Shown: positions 50,086-58,798, numbered from the stretch's first letter. The stretch is DNA of 64,000 nt from SCGC-AG-212-J23 sp035632415 (GCA_035632415.1 DASQGW010000012.1:1-64000), one strand, 5' to 3'. Translations and numbers: made by a program. The notes: a model not told the origin generated them from the letters alone.

Positions 50086-50106
50086 GCACCCCCGTGAAAG
50101 GGGGGC
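50086..50106. promoter_or_regulatory. GC hairpin in the leader of the binding-protein gene
   Basis: CCCCC (50089-50093), loop GTGAAA region, GGGGG (50101-50105), with an extended GC base pair at the foot. An A-run (50078-50083) lies on the left, so it reads as a terminator on the minus strand (T6), although no minus-strand gene is present. On the + strand it lies 32 bases before the strong AGGAGGAG ribosome site of the next gene and may protect the mRNA 5' end after processing. Confidence 0.4.
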
Positions 50107-50137
50107 ATACTAAAGACCCTCTAGGAGGAGGCGTTTC

Positions 50138-51727
50138 ATGAAGCGATTCGCGCGACTGCTGGCGCTCGCCGCCAGTTCCTTGCTCGCCCTGACTGCGTAT
50201 GGCCAGACGCCCCGCTATGGCGGGGAACTCGTGTTTCCGGTGCCCTCGGAACCGCCGTCGTACGACGGGCATCGCGAGGAGACCTTCGGCCTGATTCACC
50301 CGATCGCTCCGTTCTACAACACGCTGCTGCGCGTCGACCCGTTCGACAGGACCGGCACCAAGCCGGCGCCTTCGCTCGCGGAGAGCTGGACGGAATCCAA
50401 GGACGGCAAGACCTACACCTTCAAGCTCCACAAGGGGGTGAAGTTCCACGATGGCTCTGAAATGACCTCGAAGGACGTCAAGGCGTCCTACGACAAGATC
50501 ATTTTCCCGCCGCCGGGCGTCGGCTCCACGCGCAAGGGCCAGTACGCCGACGTGGAGAAAGTCGAAGCCCCGGACCCCTATACGGTGGTATTCCACCTGA
50601 AGCACCCCTCGGCCTCCTTCATCGCCTCGATGCTCTCGCCGTACAACTTCATCTACAAGGCCGACATCCTGGCGAAGGATCCCCATTGGTACGAGACCCA
50701 CATCATGGGCACCGGACCGTTCACCTTTGTCGAGCACGTGAAAGGCTCCTATGTGCTCGGCAAGAAGAACCCGAACTACTGGGACAAGGGCAAGCCCTAC
50801 TTGGACGGTTTCCGCGCGGTGTTCATGCGCGACTCGGCGGCGCAGGTCGCCGCGGTGCGCGGCGAGCGCGCCCAGATCCAGTTCCGCGGCTTCACGCCCA
50901 AGGATCGGGACAACATCAAGGCGGCGCTCGGCGACAAGATCACCGTGCAGGAGTCGCCCTGGGACTGCATCCTGTACGTCTCCATCAACCACAAGAAGAA
51001 ACCCTTCGACGATCCCCGGGTGAGGCGTGCGCTGACGCTGGCGCTCGACCGCTACGAGGGCTCCAAGGCGCTGTCGCAGATCGCCATCGTCAAGGAAGTG
51101 GCGGGCGTGCAGGTGCCCGGCACCCCTTTCGCGACTCCGCCCGAGGAGCTGGCGAAGCTCGCCGGCTACTGGCATGACGCGGAGAAGTCGCGCGCCGAGG
51201 CGAAGCGGCTCCTCAGGGAAGCCGACGTGCCCGACGGGTTCTCCTTCACCTTCAAGAACCGCGGCATCCCGATGCCGTACGAGCCGCTCGGCGTGTGGCT
51301 GATCGACCAGTGGCGCAAGGTCGGGCTTAACGTCAAGCAGGAGGTGGTCGAGGCCGCAGCCTACTTCGGCGTACTGCGCAAGGGCGACTTCGAAACGGCG
51401 ATGGATTTCCAGTGCGGCTACATCGTCGAGCCGGACCTCGACATGTACCGCTTCACGTCGGCCAGCCGCAATCCGGCGAACTATGGCGCCTACGAAGACC
51501 CGGTGCTCGACGCGCTCTACGACAAGCAGAGCCAGGCGACGAATGTGGAGGAGCGCAAGCGCCTCGTCCGCGAGTTCGAGAAACGCGCGCTCGACGAGCA
51601 GGCCCACGTGCTGATGACGCTGCAGTGGCATCGCATCATCCCGCACTCCTCGAAGCTCCATGGGTGGACGATCACGCCGAGCCATTACCTGAACAACACC
51701 CTCGATACGGTCTGGCTCTCGCAGTGA
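50138..51727 (+). CDS. Extracellular solute-binding protein, family 5 (DppA/OppA type)
   Basis: 529 residues with a signal peptide ending near AYGQ (residue 22) and an AGGAGGAG ribosome site eight bases upstream of the ATG. Landmarks of the family are GGELVFPVPSEPPSYDGH, LAESWTESKDGKTYTFKLHKG (as two halves), VKFHDGSEMTSKDVKASYD and MGTGPFTFVEH. Family 5 proteins bind peptides, nickel, glutathione, opines and other medium-sized solutes, so the ligand cannot be read from sequence. Because the operon also encodes a phosphonoacetate hydrolase, a phosphonate-bearing ligand is a reasonable guess. Confidence 0.94.
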   Translation: MKRFARLLALAASSLLALTAYGQTPRYGGELVFPVPSEPPSYDGHREETFGLIHPIAPFYNTLLRVDPFDRTGTKPAPSLAESWTESKDGKTYTFKLHKGVKFHDGSEMTSKDVKASYDKIIFPPPGVGSTRKGQYADVEKVEAPDPYTVVFHLKHPSASFIASMLSPYNFIYKADILAKDPHWYETHIMGTGPFTFVEHVKGSYVLGKKNPNYWDKGKPYLDGFRAVFMRDSAAQVAAVRGERAQIQFRGFTPKDRDNIKAALGDKITVQESPWDCILYVSINHKKKPFDDPRVRRALTLALDRYEGSKALSQIAIVKEVAGVQVPGTPFATPPEELAKLAGYWHDAEKSRAEAKRLLREADVPDGFSFTFKNRGIPMPYEPLGVWLIDQWRKVGLNVKQEVVEAAAYFGVLRKGDFETAMDFQCGYIVEPDLDMYRFTSASRNPANYGAYEDPVLDALYDKQSQATNVEERKRLVREFEKRALDEQAHVLMTLQWHRIIPHSSKLHGWTITPSHYLNNTLDTVWLSQ

Positions 51728-51734
51728 CGCTACG

Positions 51735-51771
51735 CGCCGGCGGCCCGCCTCGCACAATCGGGCCGCCGGCG
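51735..51771 (+). promoter_or_regulatory. Long intergenic hairpin between binding-protein and permease genes
   Basis: A perfect 13-bp inverted repeat, CGCCGGCGGCCCG (51735-51747) and CGGGCCGCCGGCG (51759-51771), with an 11-base loop. No T-run follows, so it is not an intrinsic terminator. Such hairpins after a binding-protein gene can block 3' exonucleases and raise its mRNA level relative to the permease genes. It fills most of the 53-base gap. Confidence 0.75.
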
Positions 51772-51780
51772 TAAGCCGGC

Positions 51781-52737
51781 ATGGGCATCTATATCCTGAA
51801 GCGACTCGCGGCGATGGTGCCGACGCTGCTCGGCGTCGCCGTGCTCATTTTCGTCCTGCTGCGCGTCATTCCCGGCGACGTCGTCGAGGCGAGGTACCTC
51901 ACCCAGGGCAGCCAGTTCCAGTCGCAGGAGCTGATGGACCAGGAGCGGCACAAGCTCGGCCTCGACCAGTCGCTTTGGAAGCAGTTCACGACCTGGATGG
52001 CAGGCCTTGCGAGGCTGGACTTCGGCCTGTCGATGTGGACGGGCTCGCCCATTACCGAGGAGATCAAGCTACGCTTCGCCCTATCGCTGCAGCTTGCCGT
52101 CATGGCGAGCCTGCTCGCTCAAGTGCTTGCCATTCCGCTCGGCATCCTGGCCGCGGTCAAGCAGGACAGCTGGATTGATTATGCGGTGCGCGTCTTTTCG
52201 ATCGCCGGCCTCGCCACGCCGTCGTTCTGGCTCGGCATTCTGATGATCCTCACCATGCTGATCGTGTTTCACTGGGTGCCGCCGATGGTCTTCACGCCGT
52301 TCTGGGTGAATCCCTGGGAGAACCTGGCGCAGCTGATCTGGCCGGCGCTTGCGGTCGGCTACCGGTATTCCGCCGTCGGCACGCGGATGATGCGCTCGGC
52401 CATGCTGGAAGTGCTGCGCGAGGATTACATCCGCACCGCGCGCGCCAAAGGCCTCTGGCTCAAGCTGATCCTCACTCGGCACGCGCTCAAGAATGCGGTC
52501 CTCCCGGTGCTCACCGTGATGAGCCTCGAATTCGCGTTCCTGCTCGGCGGGCTGGTGGTCACCGAGCAGGTGTTCAACCTCAACGGCCTGGGAATGCTTT
52601 TCGTCGAGGCCATCTCGCACCGGGACTACACGCTCACCCAGGCGCTGGTCATGCTGGTCGCCACCTTCTTCCTGTTCGTGAACTTCTTCGTCGACATCGC
52701 CTACGCGTGGATCGACCCCCGCATACGTTACCGCTGA
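51781..52737 (+). CDS. ABC transporter permease, DppB-like
   Basis: 318 residues, six membrane helices. The start MGIYILKRLAAMVPTLLGVA is characteristic of DppB. The EAA-type coupling loop YIRTARAKGLWLKLILTRHA is at about 219-238. The family tail VDIAYAWIDPRIRYR is complete. It starts 10 bases after the 13-bp hairpin and is followed after one base by the DppC-like gene. Confidence 0.94.
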   Translation: MGIYILKRLAAMVPTLLGVAVLIFVLLRVIPGDVVEARYLTQGSQFQSQELMDQERHKLGLDQSLWKQFTTWMAGLARLDFGLSMWTGSPITEEIKLRFALSLQLAVMASLLAQVLAIPLGILAAVKQDSWIDYAVRVFSIAGLATPSFWLGILMILTMLIVFHWVPPMVFTPFWVNPWENLAQLIWPALAVGYRYSAVGTRMMRSAMLEVLREDYIRTARAKGLWLKLILTRHALKNAVLPVLTVMSLEFAFLLGGLVVTEQVFNLNGLGMLFVEAISHRDYTLTQALVMLVATFFLFVNFFVDIAYAWIDPRIRYR

Positions 52738-52738
52738 C

Positions 52739-53635
52739 GTGGCCGCTACTCCCCATACCGTCGATGAGCTGACCCAGAGCGCGCCGCGCGCGCGCTGGTT
52801 CGCCACCATCGTCAATTTCATTCGTCAGCGCCCGCTCGGCGCGATCGGCGCCACGATCATCCTCGTCATGATTGCCGCGGCGATTACGGCGGGCTTCATC
52901 GCGCCGTACGACCCGCTCGCGACCGACTACGGCGCGATGATTGCCGCGCCGAGCCGCGCGCACTGGCTCGGCACGGACGCATTCGGGCGCGATGTCCTGT
53001 CGAGGATCCTTTACGGCTCGCGCACCGCGCTCGAGGTCGGCTTCGGTGCCGCGATCCTCGGCGCGACTTTCGGCTCGTTGATCGGCGTCGGGAGCGCCTA
53101 TTTCGCCGGTCGCATCGACCTTATCGTGCAGCGCGTGATGGATGTGTTCTTCGCCTTCCCGGTCATCATCCTCGCGCTCACCGTGGTCGCCGTGCTCGGC
53201 ACCGGCGCCGGCAACGTGATCCTCGCCATCGCCACGCCGATGGTGCCGCGCTGCGCGCGCGTCGTGCGCTCGAGCGCACTCTCGGTGCGCGAGATGCCCT
53301 ATGTAGACGCGGCGCGCGCCTGCGGCTTCGGCCACAGCCGCATCATCCTGCGGCATATGCTGCCGAACGTGATGGCGCCGATCCTCATCATGGCGACCGC
53401 GTTCCTCGGCGAGGCCATCCTGCTCGAGGCGTCGCTCTCGTTCATCGGCCTCGGCGTGCAGGAGCCGACTGCGGCGTGGGGGCTGATGCTGCGCGGCGCG
53501 GCGGTGGAATTCGCCGAAACCGCGCCATGGATGGCGATCTTCCCGGGCCTTGCCATCAGCCTGGCGGTCTTCGGCTTCAATCTCTTCGGCGACTCGCTGC
53601 GCGACGCGCTCGACCCGCGTCTGCGCACGCAATAA
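52739..53635 (+). CDS. ABC transporter permease, DppC-like
   Basis: 298 residues from a GTG at 52739. Family features: HWLGTDAFGRDVLSRILYGS, GTGAGNVILAIA, and the coupling loop YVDAARACGFGHSRIILRH, ending with GDSLRDALDPRLR, the usual DppC tail. It pairs with the DppB-like protein to form the transmembrane channel. The downstream AzlC-like reading frame begins inside or right after this gene. Confidence 0.94.
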   Translation: MAATPHTVDELTQSAPRARWFATIVNFIRQRPLGAIGATIILVMIAAAITAGFIAPYDPLATDYGAMIAAPSRAHWLGTDAFGRDVLSRILYGSRTALEVGFGAAILGATFGSLIGVGSAYFAGRIDLIVQRVMDVFFAFPVIILALTVVAVLGTGAGNVILAIATPMVPRCARVVRSSALSVREMPYVDAARACGFGHSRIILRHMLPNVMAPILIMATAFLGEAILLEASLSFIGLGVQEPTAAWGLMLRGAAVEFAETAPWMAIFPGLAISLAVFGFNLFGDSLRDALDPRLRTQ

Positions 53636-54317
53636 CGCCATTTTCTGGCAAGGCGTCCGCGAGGCCGCCGGCATCCCGGCTGCAGTGCTGGTCGCGGGGT
53701 ACGTGGCGTTCGGCGCGCTCGCCGCGGCGAACGACATCCCGTTCGGCCTCGCCGTGACGTCGACCGCGGTGCTGTGGGCGCTCCCCGCGCAGATCATCCT
53801 GGTGGAGATGCATTCGCTTGCCGCACCGGTATTCGCCACGCTATTGGCGGTAATGCTGTCCTCGGCGCGCTTCCTGCCGATGACGTTGATGCTCATGCCG
53901 GAGATGCGCGCTCCCGGGCATCGCGACTGGAAGTACTACGTCGCCGCGCAGCTCCTCTCCCTTTCGGGATGGACGATGGCGGTGGCCCGCTTTCCGGACA
54001 TTCCGCGCGGGCAGCGGCTCGGCTGGTTCTACGGCTTCACCGTGGTGTTGATGACGGTGAGCGCCGTATCGACCGCGCTGGGCTACGTCGGTGCCGACCA
54101 TTTGCCGCCGCTCGCAAAGCTCGCGCTCGTCTTCATGGTACCGATGTATTACCTCCTCATCCTCTCCGGCTCCGTACGCGAACGAGTGGCGGCGCTCGGC
54201 CTCGCCTGCGGGGCGGTCGCTGGTCCGCTCGGCTATCTCCTAACGCCGGAGTGGAGCGTGCCGCTCGGCGGCCTCGCCGGTGGCAGCATCGCTTACCTCC
54301 TGCTGAGGAGGCGCTGA
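53550..54317 (+). CDS. azlC: AzlC family protein (branched-chain amino acid exporter large subunit-like)
   Basis: About 225-255 residues of mainly hydrophobic segments. AzlC homology begins around AIFWQGVREAAGIPAAVL. The only conventional start upstream is a TTG at 53550, inside dppC and out of frame with it; an ATT at 53640 or a downstream GTG in the GCAGTGCTG stretch are alternatives, so the start is unresolved. Landmarks are PALWALPAQIILVEM-like WALPAQIILVEM, SSARFLPMTLMLMPEMR and FYGFTVVLMTVSAVST. With AzlD it forms a two-component exporter known for branched-chain amino acids. It shares one base with azlD. Confidence 0.85.
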   Translation: MPSAWRSSASISSATRCATRSTRVCARNNAIFWQGVREAAGIPAAVLVAGYVAFGALAAANDIPFGLAVTSTAVLWALPAQIILVEMHSLAAPVFATLLAVMLSSARFLPMTLMLMPEMRAPGHRDWKYYVAAQLLSLSGWTMAVARFPDIPRGQRLGWFYGFTVVLMTVSAVSTALGYVGADHLPPLAKLALVFMVPMYYLLILSGSVRERVAALGLACGAVAGPLGYLLTPEWSVPLGGLAGGSIAYLLLRRR

Positions 54318-54637
54318 TGGACCTATGGCTTCTGCTCGGCGTGTGCGGCATCGCTACGTACCTTTGGCGAGGGCCGGGCGTGCTGATCGCCGGCAAGCTC
54401 GACTCGAAAGGCGAAGCTTTCATCTGGATTTCGTGCGTGGCGTACGCCATCATTGCGGGTCTCGTCGCGCGCATGCTCATCCTGCCTACCGGTGTCCTGA
54501 GTGAAACGACTGCTCTGGAACGTGTCCTCGGCAGCGTCGTTGCGCTCGCGGTGTATTTCCGCTTGTCGAAGCGTAATCTGCTGGCCGGCGTGCTGGCGTC
54601 GGCCCTCGCGTTCTCGCTGATCAGGATGGCGACATGA
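54317..54637 (+). CDS. azlD: AzlD family protein (exporter small subunit)
   Basis: 106 residues from the ATG at 54317 with a strong GAGGAG site. Family features: YLWRGPGVLIAGKLD, WISCVAYAIIAGLVARM and a C-terminal helix NLLAGVLASALAFSLIR. AzlD is an obligate partner of AzlC in the known exporters of branched-chain amino acids; here the cargo may be an amino-acid by-product of transamination or peptide breakdown. Its last 4 bases overlap the phosphonoacetate hydrolase start (ATGA). Confidence 0.9.
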   Translation: MDLWLLLGVCGIATYLWRGPGVLIAGKLDSKGEAFIWISCVAYAIIAGLVARMLILPTGVLSETTALERVLGSVVALAVYFRLSKRNLLAGVLASALAFSLIRMAT

Positions 54638-55863
54638 ACTCGCGCGCCGCTCTCACCGTCAACGGGCGCAGCTATCGGCGGATGGACCGGCCGGTCGTCG
54701 TCGTATGCGTGGACGGCTGCGAATACGACTATATCTCCCGCGCCGTCGCCGATGGCATCGCGCCGTTCTTCGCGCGGATGATCGAAGAAGGCACGGCGCT
54801 CGTCGGCGACTGCGTCATCCCGAGCTTCACCAATCCGAACAACATGTCCATCGTCACCGGCGTGCCGCCGTCGGTGCACGGCATTTGCGGCAATTACTTC
54901 TACGACCGCGAGGCGGGCGCGGAGACGATGATGAATGACCCGAAGTACCTGCGCGTCGGCACCATCCTCGCAGCTTTCGCCGGCGCCGGTGCCAAGGTCG
55001 CCGCTGTTACGGCAAAAGACAAGCTGCGGCGCCTGTTGGGCAAGGGCCTGAAGGGAATCTGCTTCTCGTCGGAGAAGGCCGATCAAGCGAGCATCGCGGA
55101 CAACGGCATCGAGGACGTCCTCGGCCTCGTCGGCAAGCCGCTACCGTCGGTCTACAGCGCCGATCTCTCCGAGTTCGTCTTCGCTGCGGGCGTCGCGCTG
55201 ATGCGCCGCGACCGGCCCGATCTCATGTATCTCTCGACCACCGACTACGTCCAGCACAAGGCGGCGCCCGGCACGCGGGACGCGAATGCGTTCTACGCGA
55301 TGATTGACCGACATCTCGCCGAGCTGGAGTCCCTCGGCGCGCTCATCGCGCTCACCGCCGATCACGGCATGAATGACAAGTTCGGGCCGGACGGTCAGCC
55401 CGACGTGATCTACTTGCAGGATGTGCTGGAGCGCTGGCTCGGCGAGGGTAACGCGCGTGTCATCCTGCCGATCACTGATCCCTACGTGGTGCACCACGGG
55501 TCGCTCGGCTCCTTTGCCACGGCGTATCTCGCGCCGGGCACTGACGCACAAGCGCTGATGACACGGCTTGCCGCCATTCGCGGCATCGAGCTCGTGCTGT
55601 CGAATGAGCAGGCCTGCCGGCGCTTCGAGCTGCCACCGGAGCGCGTCGGCGATATTGTCGTCATCGCGCAGAAGCACGTCGTTCTCGGCACGAGCCGTGC
55701 GCGGCATGATTTATCCGGCTTGGACGCGCCACTGCGTTCGCATGGCGGCCTTTCCGAGCAGGCGGTGCCCCTCATGTTCAACCGGCGGGCGCACGGCTTG
55801 CCCAAGGCGCGGCTGCGCAATTTCGACGTGTTCGACGTCGCGTTGAATCACCTGTTGGATTGA
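54634..55863 (+). CDS. phnA: Phosphonoacetate hydrolase
   Basis: 409 residues, alkaline-phosphatase superfamily. It cleaves the C-P bond of phosphonoacetate to acetate and phosphate. The metal and nucleophile motifs are intact: VVVCVDGCEYDY with Asp27, PSFTNPNNMSIVTG with the nucleophile Thr66, LSTTDYVQHKAAPGT, IALTADHGMNDK and LRSHGGLSEQAVP. Overall it is very close to the characterised Pseudomonas enzyme, as judged from remembered sequence. It is the last of nine tightly spaced genes and overlaps azlD by 4 bases; the phnW-phnY genes usually found with it are absent. Confidence 0.93.
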   Translation: MNSRAALTVNGRSYRRMDRPVVVVCVDGCEYDYISRAVADGIAPFFARMIEEGTALVGDCVIPSFTNPNNMSIVTGVPPSVHGICGNYFYDREAGAETMMNDPKYLRVGTILAAFAGAGAKVAAVTAKDKLRRLLGKGLKGICFSSEKADQASIADNGIEDVLGLVGKPLPSVYSADLSEFVFAAGVALMRRDRPDLMYLSTTDYVQHKAAPGTRDANAFYAMIDRHLAELESLGALIALTADHGMNDKFGPDGQPDVIYLQDVLERWLGEGNARVILPITDPYVVHHGSLGSFATAYLAPGTDAQALMTRLAAIRGIELVLSNEQACRRFELPPERVGDIVVIAQKHVVLGTSRARHDLSGLDAPLRSHGGLSEQAVPLMFNRRAHGLPKARLRNFDVFDVALNHLLD

Positions 55864-55869
55864 CGCTGG

Positions 55870-57189
55870 CTACTTGCGTGCCGCGCCCATCAGATGGTCC
55901 GGCAGCCACGTCGCGATCTCGGGGAAGACGCAGAGGATGACGATGGCGAGGAACATGCAAAGCACGTAGGGAATCGTGCCCCACATGACCTTCATGAGCG
56001 GCACGTCGGGGGCAATCGAGTTGACGATGTAGATGTTGAGGCCCACCGGCGGATGGATCAGGCCGATCTCCATGTTGATGGTCAGGATGACTCCGAACCA
56101 GACCGGATCGAATCCCGCGGCCGTAACGATCGGAAAGAGGATCGGGCTCGTCATCAGGATGATGGCCGCCGGCGGGATGAAGAAGCCGCAGACCAGCAGG
56201 AAAAGGTTGATGAGCGCCATCAGCATCCAGCGGTTCACGTGCATGTCGGCGATCGCCTGCGCGAGCGTCTGCGTGAGATACAACGAAGTGAGCATGTAAC
56301 CGAAAAGCACGGCTGCCGCGATGATCGTCAGGATCATCACCGACTCGCGCGTCGTATCGCGCAGGATGGCCCACCACTCGCGCGGCCGCCACATCTTGTA
56401 GATGACCAGTGCCAGCACGACGCACAGCGCCGCGCCGACCCCGGCCGCCTCCGACGGCGTAGCGATGCCGCCGTAGAGGGCGTACATGACGCCGATGATG
56501 ATGGCCACGAACGGCGCGATCTTCGGGATGCTCGCGAACTTCTGCTTCCAGGTGTAGCGGAAATCCGGTGCGTGCGAGCGGAAGCCGCGCCGCCAGATCT
56601 CGAACAGCGTCCACAGCATGAACAGACCCGTCAGCATGATGCCGGGCAGCACGCCGGCGAGGAACAGCCTGCCGATCGAGGTCTCGGTCGCGATGCCGTA
56701 AAGGATGAAGGTGATCGAGGGGGGGATCAGGATGCCGAGCGTGCCGCCGGCGCAGATCGATCCGGTGGCGATCTCGTCGGGATAGCCGCGGCGGCGCATC
56801 TCCGGTATTCCCATCTTGCCGATCGCCGCGCAGCAGGCCGGTGACGAGCCGGTCAGGGCTGCAAAGATGGCGCAGGCGCCGAGATTGGAGATCACCAAGC
56901 CGCCCGGCAACCGATACAACCACCGGTCGAGCGCCTCGTAGAGGTCCTTGCCGGCGGGCGAAGAGCCGATCGCCGCGCCCATCATCACGAACATCGGGAT
57001 GGCGACGAGCGTGAATTCGTCCAAGCCGGCGTAAAACGTCTCGGCCACCACGTGCATCGCATCGAAGCCCTGGAACAACAGGAGGAATACGATCGAGATG
57101 GCACCCAGGCCGAACGCAACAGGAATGCCCGAAAGCAGCACGAGCAACGTGACCACGAGGACGATGCTGCCCTGCGTGGTGGGGCTCAT
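55870..57189 (-). CDS. dctM: TRAP transporter large permease (DctM)
   Basis: 439 residues with about twelve membrane helices. Landmarks are FTLVAIPMFVMMGAAIG, TGSSPACCAAIGKMGIPEM (the TGSS/ACxAAIG motif), GTLGILIPPSITFILYG and HPPVGLNIYIVNSIAPDVPL. It forms the Na+-coupled translocation subunit. It ends 6 bases from the phnA stop in convergent orientation, and its start overlaps dctQ by 4 bases. Confidence 0.95.
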   Translation of the reverse strand: MSPTTQGSIVLVVTLLVLLSGIPVAFGLGAISIVFLLLFQGFDAMHVVAETFYAGLDEFTLVAIPMFVMMGAAIGSSPAGKDLYEALDRWLYRLPGGLVISNLGACAIFAALTGSSPACCAAIGKMGIPEMRRRGYPDEIATGSICAGGTLGILIPPSITFILYGIATETSIGRLFLAGVLPGIMLTGLFMLWTLFEIWRRGFRSHAPDFRYTWKQKFASIPKIAPFVAIIIGVMYALYGGIATPSEAAGVGAALCVVLALVIYKMWRPREWWAILRDTTRESVMILTIIAAAVLFGYMLTSLYLTQTLAQAIADMHVNRWMLMALINLFLLVCGFFIPPAAIILMTSPILFPIVTAAGFDPVWFGVILTINMEIGLIHPPVGLNIYIVNSIAPDVPLMKVMWGTIPYVLCMFLAIVILCVFPEIATWLPDHLMGAARK

Positions 57190-57707
57190 GCGCCCGGGCG
57201 CTCGTCAGTGATGCCGAAGGGGGGCGAGCGCCGTGTAACGAGGCAGATAAGCTCGACGACGTATTGCAGCACCAGCAGGCCGAGGCCGGCTGGCATCGCG
57301 CTATACGGGATCCACAGCCGGGCGCGCCAAACCGTGTCCGAGCGCCAGTTGCCCGACCAAGCCTGGTACCAGTACGCCGTACACAGGACGAACAGCACGG
57401 CGCAGAAAGCAAGCGCCACGCCGGTCGTGAGGAGCGCCAGCCGATAGCGCCCCACCGGCCCAAGGTGCAGCGGGAGCACGTCGACGTTGACGTGACCGCG
57501 GGTCATCAGCACGTAGGCGCTGCCGATGAAGGTCGCCGAGACGATGCTGTACGTGACGACGTCGATCTGCCATATCGTCGTGCGCCCGAGCAGATAGCGC
57601 TCGATCACGATATCGATGATCACGAGCACGCCGAGCGCGATGAGGCCGGCGGCTATGGCACCCGCGACGCGCGAGGCGGTGCTCACGATTCGAATGAAAG
57701 CGTCCAC
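57186..57707 (-). CDS. dctQ: TRAP transporter small permease (DctQ)
   Basis: 173 residues, four membrane helices. Family features: IDIVIERYLLGRTTIWQIDV, then GSAYVLMTRGHVNVDVLPLH and a final helix LGLLVLQYVVELICLV. It interacts with DctM in the membrane. A 10-bp hairpin separates it from the dctP gene upstream. Confidence 0.94.
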   Translation of the reverse strand: MDAFIRIVSTASRVAGAIAAGLIALGVLVIIDIVIERYLLGRTTIWQIDVVTYSIVSATFIGSAYVLMTRGHVNVDVLPLHLGPVGRYRLALLTTGVALAFCAVLFVLCTAYWYQAWSGNWRSDTVWRARLWIPYSAMPAGLGLLVLQYVVELICLVTRRSPPFGITDERPGA

Positions 57708-57714
57708 GGGCTTC

Positions 57715-57738
57715 GCCGGCGGGCCGCAGCCCGCCGGC
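57715..57738 (-). promoter_or_regulatory. Intergenic hairpin between dctP and dctQ
   Basis: A perfect 10-bp stem GCCGGCGGGC (57715-57724) with GCCCGCCGGC (57729-57738) and a 4-base loop. No T-run follows on the minus strand. It lies just after the dctP stop, so it probably stabilises the dctP part of the transcript against 3' decay. The same placement is seen after the other two binding-protein genes of the window. Confidence 0.7.
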
Positions 57739-57746
57739 TGGGGTCG

Positions 57747-58760
57747 TTATTTGACGGCCAACGCCTCGTCGATCAGCTTCTGGCCGTTCGGCACGTCCTT
57801 CGCGAACCTGGCATATGCGCTCTTCTTGGCCACCGCGACCCAGGCGTTGTAATCCGCGTCCGACAGGGTCACCACTTTTACCTTGTGGTCCTCGAACGCC
57901 TTGATCGCCTCGGCGTTCACTTGGTCGGCCTTGCCTTCATAGTAAGCCTCGGCCTTCTTGCCAGCCTTGACGATCACGTCTTGCTGCTGCTTGTTCAGCC
58001 GGCTGAAGCTCTTCTTCGACATCAGCACCGGCTCGTACATGAACCACAAGGCGTTGTTGCCGGGGGCCGTAAGGCAGTCGGTCACCTCATAGAGCCGCGT
58101 CGACGCGAAGGTGCCGAGACTCGTGTCGGTGCCGTTCACAACGCCGGTCTGGAAGGCGTTGTAGATCTCGTTGGATGGCGGGGTGACGATGCTCGCCCCC
58201 GCCGCCTCCCACATCGCCGCGAACGTCGGCCCGGCGGCGCGGAATTTCATCCCCTGCATGTCGGCGGGCTTGACGATGCACTTCTGCTTGGCCGCCATGC
58301 CGCCCGCGAACCATGCGTCCGAGAGAACGATCACGCCATGCTTCTCGATCTCCGCGCGGATGTCCTTCATGAACTGCGAGGAATTGACGCGCTTCGCCCG
58401 CTCCTGGCTGCGGATCAGGCCGGGCATCAGCGTCGCGCTGAACGTCGGCACCTTGCCGCTCGCGTAGTCGAGCGGAAAGAGCGAGATATCCAGCTGCCCG
58501 TCGACCATCGCATTCCATTGCTGGTTCGGCTTGAAAAGCGAAGCGCCGGGATAGACCTGGATCGTCAGGCCCACGTTGGCCGCCTGCGCCTCCTTGGCGA
58601 TCATCTGCACCATGTCGTCGCGCACATCGCCCTTGCCGCCCGGGAACTGGTGGGAGGCGCGCAGGGTCTGGGCGCCTGCAGAAGTGCTCGCGATCAATGC
58701 CGCGAGCGCCAACGAAGCGATCAGCCGGCGTTTCTCTTTGCCGCGATGAAGCTCGATCAT
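57747..58760 (-). CDS. dctP: TRAP transporter substrate-binding protein (DctP)
   Basis: 337 residues from the ATG at 58760, with a strong GAGGAGG site. The signal peptide ends near TSAGAQ (residue 31). Family features: TLRASHQFPGGKGDVRDDMV, KVPTFSATLMPGLIRSQERA and the carboxylate-binding Arg region MKFRAAGPTF. The final segment NGQKLIDEALAVK is typical. It captures an organic acid in the periplasm; adjacency to a CoA-transferase suggests a dicarboxylate or short-chain organic acid. Confidence 0.94.
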   Translation of the reverse strand: MIELHRGKEKRRLIASLALAALIASTSAGAQTLRASHQFPGGKGDVRDDMVQMIAKEAQAANVGLTIQVYPGASLFKPNQQWNAMVDGQLDISLFPLDYASGKVPTFSATLMPGLIRSQERAKRVNSSQFMKDIRAEIEKHGVIVLSDAWFAGGMAAKQKCIVKPADMQGMKFRAAGPTFAAMWEAAGASIVTPPSNEIYNAFQTGVVNGTDTSLGTFASTRLYEVTDCLTAPGNNALWFMYEPVLMSKKSFSRLNKQQQDVIVKAGKKAEAYYEGKADQVNAEAIKAFEDHKVKVVTLSDADYNAWVAVAKKSAYARFAKDVPNGQKLIDEALAVK

Positions 58761-58798
58761 TTTTCCCTCCTCGGAATCAAACAGGCCCGTATCGTAAG

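Noticed and set aside
49994..51757. A 587-codon minus-strand frame over the binding-protein gene
   Set aside because: Shadow of the family 5 binding-protein gene; no recognisable domain.
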